Source: Antennarius striatus (lineage: Eukaryota > Chordata > Actinopteri > Lophiiformes > Antennariidae). Taken from it: 64,000 nt of DNA. This document shows, in pieces, positions 57,064 to 64,000 of this stretch; the first letter of the stretch is position 1; each line of letters begins with the position of its first letter. The notes beneath the pieces were generated by a model. That model was not told the origin of the DNA. It made no database searches and saw only the letters and a program-made list of their open reading frames with translations. The translations under genes and the position numbers were made by a program. Location of the stretch: contig NC_090781.1 of assembly GCF_040054535.1 (NCBI RefSeq), positions 5,786,001 to 5,850,000 of the forward strand. Direction: 5' to 3'.

Positions 57064-59036
57064 TAAAGTTATATACAGTGTATATATAACACCAATGATC
57101 GGCAGCCAATGGTCAATGTGTGTTGAGTTGGCTAACAATGATTGTGATAAATGGTAAAATGTTGTTAAAGTAATTACATATTTGTATAATATTTTATTTT
57201 TACATATAGTTTTCTATCAATAATTTTCTACCTACCTACCTATCTACCTCTATATTTTCATAGATCCTCCAAGTTGCGCAAATGTGGAGGAAGCGGTCCA
57301 TAAAATGCGTGAAAGATATACATCTACTATACCATTACATCTACTACAGAGGTGTCGCTTTACTCTGACCTGCCTCGCAGCTCATTATATTCATGTGTAA
57401 TTCGTACTGTCTCAGCTACATATCGCAGATGGCGTCATATTCTTGCCCTTGTCTAGGGATACAATAAATAATATGTCCCTCCAAATAAATTTTAAATCTC
57501 TCAGACCTGGATCTGTTAGCTCAAATAGTTGTGAAACATCATAAATTGTCTTACGGGTCTGTTGAGTTTAGAATAATGCTGAATTAAGACTGCTGCATTC
57601 CAGCTTTGGGCAAAGGGGACCTTATGATGCTAATCCAGAGATAAGCGTCGGTGAAAATGGTTTCGTACTGTAATCCAATTGGGAGCCAAAGAGCAGAGCT
57701 GAGCGACATTTAGTAGAGAGAACCATGTGGAGTCTGTGAGTCATGAGACATGAGGAGAGCATGGCAAATCAAGGACACACACACACACTCACATGTACAC
57801 TAAGATTATTTTATAACACACAGAAAGGCTAAAGTGCGAGACCTGTTTGTAACTTTTTGCTTTTGAGGCTTGTGTTCCTTTATTCCACCTCAAACATTTG
57901 TGTAAATGCAACAGGGTTCTGTTTATTCCACTTCTGTGATGGCAGTGGAGGAAAAAACAGCGCTGAATCATCCAACTGTATGCGTGGGAGGTGGAAAGGC
58001 AGGATGGGGCTGTGATGTTTTGATCACCATTGTGCACATATCCCAAACCACAACACTTAAGAAGCAGCAGGTAGCACGTAATTCAAAGAAGAGGAGAAAT
58101 CAACTGAAAATGGACTAGTTCATTTTTTTAAATCACGTTTCTCGAGACAAAGTTGATAATGTGTGTGTTAGATGTCACACATATTCCCCAAACAAGGTGT
58201 AGAACAAATTAGAATCATCTATGGTGATCTTTTACTGACATTATGAAATGCCATTTTCACAATGTCATGACATGGGTTCGTGAAAGATGATGTGATTAAA
58301 AGTTATGTTTCGGTTTTCAACATACTGTATGTTGATAATTTGAACCTAATCTAATGTGATAATGTGAAAACTGATCTAGAGAACAGCCCAAAAAATTAGA
58401 CTGGTAGGACAGGTATGAAACACTGCTGAATTTGATTGTCGTAGCCATCAGAGCTACATATAAGATAGTTGTGAAGCTTTGCTTTTAAATGCCAAAAGTC
58501 AAACTGTGTTTCTGTGTTGTGATAACAATTAATAACAGAAAACATTCACATCAAGTTTCCACTGTCATGCTGACATTATAATGATTTTGATTTATAGGTG
58601 GATTTTGTATTTGGATCAAATCTTCGGGAAATCTGCTTTCACCATTGTGTTAATCCTCCATTTTCTCATTAATGCTTGAAGGCTTCCAGAACAAACTCGT
58701 CTCCCCTTGGTGAGGATTGTCTCTTCCTCTTGTCATGAATCAGTGAGTTCATTGCACAAAGTGGATTGGATCCAAGGTTAATATCATTTTACCTGCTCAG
58801 AACCAAGCCAAGGAAACAGACAGACGAGGGAGAGCGGAGGAGGAGGATGGATGAGGATTGTCTGCAAAGACTGGTTTAGAATAGTGGAGTGTTTCCTTTA
58901 TCCCAGAGCCCCTCTCTCACGCCCAGTCACGGCGCTCATGTTACCTCCTCATCCTCCTTCATGCTCAAAGCAGAATGAGATGCTTTGTGCTTGTGTTTCT
59001 GCTCAAGACTAAGCCTCTTCCACTTACCGGTTGAAC
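57064..59036. other. prkd2 intron segment, nothing recognised
   Basis: No exon, RNA gene or classified element seen. Short open frames have no family motif. Confidence 0.45.
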
Positions 59037-59037
59037 G

Positions 59038-59040
<3 letters not shown>

Positions 59041-59134
<94 letters not shown>
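59041..59134. repeat. (CA)n microsatellite
   Basis: About 47 uninterrupted CA units. Confidence 0.97.
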
Positions 59135-59136
<2 letters not shown>

Positions 59137-59923
59137 TTCAGTTGATGGACTTTATGACTGATGTCTCCATTTTGTCCAGAGATATGCTTTGAATTCCATG
59201 TTTTATTTTTTGCATTTGTTCTTGTTTGAACGTTGTCCTTCTTGCTTTTAAAAACGTAAATTTCTGCAGGAATACGATTTTCATTATGGCACTGTTTACT
59301 TTTTCTTTTCTTTTTTTAAATTTAGAACAATGCAAATGAGAAATGTAGGTAACTATTATAAAAATCCTACTGACTGACAAACCAACCACCAGAAGAATAA
59401 GAGACAAAAAAATAACCACCTTTTCAGCGCTAGTGAGATTTTCAGACTTCTGGAATAAATCAAGGCTGGAGTGTTTTAATTGATAAACATGGACTCATTA
59501 TGTTAGAGAAGAAATTTACATAAATCTGAGCTTTTACATTACAATCCCATAGTTAGTTGTTTGTAAATTTTCTTTTTTCAGTGTGACATGACAGGCTACA
59601 TGAAATGACAGGATTTTTTATTAGTCATAAACATCCCAGCGGCATCAGCGTCCAGAGACGTCAGCAGCAACAGTCACTTTTCTAAAGCGGTCAGACTAGA
59701 TGTTCTGCTTCAGAGTTGCAGACTGTATTTACAAGTTTGCTGTTCCACTTTATCCCATGTGTACTGTATTTAGTTACATTTGTATAAAGTGATATACTGT
59801 AAACTGTGAATATTTTGCCCTGTCAGCCGTGTCTGTAGGACATGCAGTAGAATGTAATCATGCAGTAATTATGGCTGTCTACTCATAGAGGCTGCAGTCA
59901 ATTCTCATAGTCAAAATTACACC

Positions 59924-59932
<9 letters not shown>

Positions 59933-59986
<54 letters not shown>
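59933..59986. repeat. (AT)n microsatellite
   Basis: About 27 AT units. Confidence 0.95.
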
Positions 59987-59989
<3 letters not shown>

Positions 59990-62900
59990 TGTAACTAATC
60001 TTCTGTTTTATGTTAGGAAATGAATTTCTTGTATTTTTATTTGGTTAAAGCCTGTTAAGTCAGTCTTTGATTTAAAGCTTGTTTTATTAGCTAAATTTGG
60101 CCGTATTCACACTGAAGCCTTTTTTGTACAAATGATGTGAATGAATGTAAATAAAATGATTCCATCTGTTTCTGTTGCCGAACAAGGTAACGCGGTTTTC
60201 AACAGGTCAGGACCCTTGTGATCTACACCTCTGGATCTTGAGAAGGATCCTGAATCCCACTTTGTGTCTCAGTGGCTGTTCCGTGTGTGTGTGTGTGTGT
60301 GGGAGTGATTGTGTGGGCGGTTCTCGCTCCAGACAAACAAGTGACACCTTGTATGGGAGATTCCACAACCACTGTGTGAGTTTGTGTTTAAATGAGTGTA
60401 TTTTTGTTGTTTTGGATGATACAATTACTTTGAATTTATTATATATGAGTGAATTTTACAGAATTAATTACAGTACATTTGAATATATCACTGCTGCAAT
60501 TTATGGTTGTACTCAGCCCCAACTGTGTTTCTACTTCATGTGCTGGAAGTTTGTGTCTGGGTGTGTGCATGGATGTTTACGTGTGTGTCTGTAGCATCCA
60601 GAAACACAATCCGGTTTAAATTCCTGACCTACAAGTTTCTACATACCAAAGATAATTGAAGAATCTCAGAGACTGAGAGAATTATTTGAAAACACACAGG
60701 TAAAAATACTAGTGTGAGTGCCAGTTTGCATTAGCTAGAGTATACACTGTACATTTACACACCAACCAATACAAAGAGCGAAAACATGCCCTTCCTCACT
60801 ATCCTGTTTCAGAAAGAAGCTGTTTGTTGCATTATTCTTATTCACTCAACCTTTTTGCGAGGAGATTGATGTCAATTTGTAATGGGGGTCTTTTTTTTCC
60901 ACCTCTGTGTCAGCAATGGAGGTAATAACCATGAAATCCAGTGAAGATTCCCAAGGTTCAACAACAATATTGGAAAAATGTACATGCTAGACATAAAGAA
61001 ACTCACAATGGTCACCTGTGAATAAATGAGATCTAAGTATCGGAATTTTTTTCTTCACTTTTTTAATTCAAACTTTTCTTCTTAGTTGTGTCCGTACACA
61101 TAATAATATCATGACTTGACATTATTGCAATTTCTCATCCCTCAACATTTCCTAGTGGAATTGCTCCATCTCGTTTTTATTGTGCATATCCACGAGCCAC
61201 CTGAAAACACAACTGAAAAATTAGAAAATGAGAAGACAAACAGAAGACTCCATCCCTATCCATATCTGTCTGTGATGTGGAACCCTCACGTCTTCCTTCC
61301 TTTGTTTGCTTGTTTCATCCTGTTCATCATAAACAAATGGAAACCTGACAGAGAAGGGACTTCATTGCAGCACAATTGTGATTTCTGTGTAGGTGCTATT
61401 GCAAAGATCCTGATGACAGAATGGGTTCCACTTGCTTTGAGTCTGCCACCATGAAAAGGAGAAAACTCCAGTCCAACTGGAGTTTTCTCTTTTGTATATT
61501 TATTTCTGAATGTTTATGCTTGTTTGATTTCACAGGAAGGCTCATAGTATGTAAAAACAGCAAACTCAAAAAGGACTGTAACTATAAAAATCAACAAGCG
61601 AGTGAGTCAGTTCTCCTTTGTGACGTCATGAGACAATAGCAAAATGGACTTACGTCATGCAACTATTCAATCATCCCTTGTGTACACATTTGACTTTCCT
61701 TCTTTGTATCTGCCAGGCCCAGCAGGTGGTTAACGTCACGGCATCACTAAATTTGTTGCTGTGCTGGCAAAGGTCTGTCATTCCAGTGATTTAACATGAG
61801 AGATGTTTAAATAGAACAAATCTGCTTCTCTCTCTTTTTTTAGAGCAGTTCAGTTTGCAGTTCAGACTATGAGAGACTGAGAGCACAGGGAGGACAGAGA
61901 GAGTGTGGAGGGATGGAATGGTTGTCACTTTTGTCATCTGCTCTATCTCTTCGTCACCGTGTGACCTCACTGCGTCCTAAAATAGAGCGACGGGCCACTA
62001 ATGTGTTTGTTCCGTCATCAACCCTCTCGACACAAAAGGAAAAATTCCTGCGTTACAGCAAGTTGTTGTCAGGAGCGAATGGGGGCAGATCATTGACGTC
62101 TTTACATGCTCGTTGTCACAGCAACCTTTCATTAAACACTTCATCACGTTCAGAAAGGTGGGGTTGCACTTTTTTGAGTCCTTCGGCCTTAATATAAAAG
62201 GATGGAGGGAGTTGTGCAACAGTTAGGGTATGTGTAAATACGGCTTAAGAAAATAGAGATGCATACACACTAAAATAACGCAGTGCACTACAAGCCTCCA
62301 TCGAAAATAAGAGCATACACATGCACACACGTGTGCAGGAGGCCGTATGATTTGTTACACAGTAAGACGTGGATGTTTAAACAATGTCTGTTGTTTGAAG
62401 GGATGCAGCATGTTTCCTCTGGACTATAAAATGGCTGGATCAGGTTCCTGTTGTGATAACCAGCTTCTGTTGCAGAAATATGTCAACGTGGATGACCATG
62501 TAGGGCTGTGGAGATCACATGGTTTACACAGCTACGCATCATAAGTGGCATGTTTTTAAAAAAATGGTAATCCATGCAAATTCACAATTGTTGGTCTTGT
62601 GTTTTCATCTTCAGTGCTGCAGTGATTCAGCAGAACTGCAGTGTTTATGTAATGTACTTTACTGTAAACATGAGTCCAGCTCCTGTCATGCTGGAGTTCG
62701 ACAACACTGCTGTTAAAGAAACAAGGCAGAAATGGCAAAGAACATCTTACCAGGGACATAAAAATGTTTTTTAAAATGGTTCTTACATATTTACAACAAA
62801 ATGATAAGTTTACTTTTGAAAACTACCAAAAAGTTATTAATGTTGTGAGAGCTGTGGTATATACTGTATTTTAATTTAAAAATATTTTAATGACTGAATT

Positions 62901-64000
62901 GTCACCTCAGCTTGTGTGTATTTTCAGCCTGATATTGAACATTTCATCACTATTCCTCTCCCAGACAATAAGTTTAAAGATATGAACTATAAGCTCAAGC
63001 TTCCTTTGTTAGTCTGTTGACCTTGTGGGGAAATTTTTCAAGTGTTTGTATTGAAAAACCTCAGCAGCAATCTCAATCAATAGGTGTGTAAGATCCATCG
63101 TAAATATTATGTTCCTCATATATTACTTTCCAACTAAGTAAAAGCAAAACGAAGCGAAAGGTAGCCATGAGTTTACATAAATATAAATTCACAAGCTTGA
63201 CCTTACTTACATTGTGGAGGTGCTATTGCTACTAAAATACAGCATGTGCTCATGAATGGTATTGCTTAAATTTAATTTGATTGAATCTTCGAAATAAATC
63301 TGATGCATGTGAGGGCTGATGCCAGGATTATGGAGGACAAGTGATGAGGTAGATGAATGAAGAAACCTGTTTTTCTCAACTGGACTGTCAAGTCTTGTAA
63401 TTAGAAGAAGTACTTTATTTATATTTACACCTATTTTTTTTACAAGCCTTCAGAGTTGAAGTGAAACCGTCTCAAATGCAAATCGGCGTACCTGTGTGAG
63501 ACAATTAGTGCCTTGATGAGGACACATGAACCTATTTGTGACGGGAAACTGCATACACCAGCCGAGATAAGGTGTCACCATTAGAGGAAGTTAATCTAAT
63601 AACATGTAAGTAGAACATGCTTGAAATGAACTGGAGAAAGCAGAAGGAATTAGGTTGTTATTTCCTCTTGTACAGGTTCCAGACTAACTTCACTTGTAAC
63701 TTATCAGACCTGGGCCTCTGTGTATGACCAAAACCAACAGAATGCACTCAGAGGAGGGGAATAATGGACAAAGCGTGTTGTTAAGCTTACCGGTATTTCT
63801 TTCACAAAAGTCTTATTCCATGACTTCACACAAATATGACAATATTGATATTTCTGTGTTTAGTGTACACAACAGAGATGTCACTTTTTTTAATATATAT
63901 TGTTGAATGTTCATATCCCTTTGTGTGAGTGTTTAGACTAGTGATGCACCATTTGGATGAATGTGTTTGAACGTATTCCTGTTATTGAAAGTAGCAACAG
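59987..64000. other. prkd2 intron segment, nothing recognised
   Basis: No exon or classified element. A short GT tract lies near 60284-60300. The open frames at 60175-60594, 61116-61454 and 61913-62197 have no recognisable family motif or splice context. Confidence 0.45.

Overview
This is a 64-kb piece of a ray-finned fish (teleost) nuclear genome. The evidence is intron-exon structure with GT-AG splice sites, dispersed long CA/TG microsatellites, AATAAA signals, and many fish-type mobile elements (RTE-clade and L2/CR1-like LINEs, Tc1 and hAT DNA transposons). I see no bacterial, viral or plasmid gene and no CRISPR array.

Three protein-coding genes lie on the + strand. (1) The last coding exon of a FAT3-type atypical cadherin (1156-1781), followed by a probable long 3'UTR to about 4.4 kb. 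(2) A complete striatin-4 (zinedin) gene, strn4. I resolved 17 coding exons between 21480 and 38012; joined in frame they give 774 codons, close to the human protein. A probable spliced 3'UTR runs on past 39 kb. (3) The first coding exon of protein kinase D2, prkd2 (44861-45181). Its remaining exons are not found, so 45.2 kb to the window end is read as its first intron. Striatin and protein kinase D genes are neighbours at all three human loci, so the strn4-prkd2 tandem is conserved synteny.

Layout: 1-1155 fat3 intron; 1156-4.4 kb fat3 exon and 3'UTR; 4.4-19.5 kb a nest of mobile elements on the minus and plus strands; 21.4-38.0 kb strn4; 38.0-about 42.9 kb probable strn4 3'UTR; 43.9-45.2 kb prkd2 5' region and first coding exon; 45.2-64 kb prkd2 intron with microsatellites, a rearranged L2/CR1-like LINE (52.6-55.4 kb) and short LINE fragments.

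The mobile elements give the clearest history. A nearly full-length RTE LINE (14644-17784) with a perfect 14-bp target duplication sits inside an older hAT-like element. A 66-bp RTE tail with a 10-bp target duplication sits inside a crippled Tc1. An 844-bp hAT element with 8-bp target duplications sits in strn4 intron 16. Two RTE copies share the same one-base ORF-breaking deletion.

I did not find a previously undescribed biological system. The most noteworthy points are the GC-AG intron and probable 3'UTR intron of strn4, the nested insertions, a long microsatellite-anchored palindrome, and the LINE copies sharing a frameshift. All homology calls are from recognition of protein motifs, not database searches.
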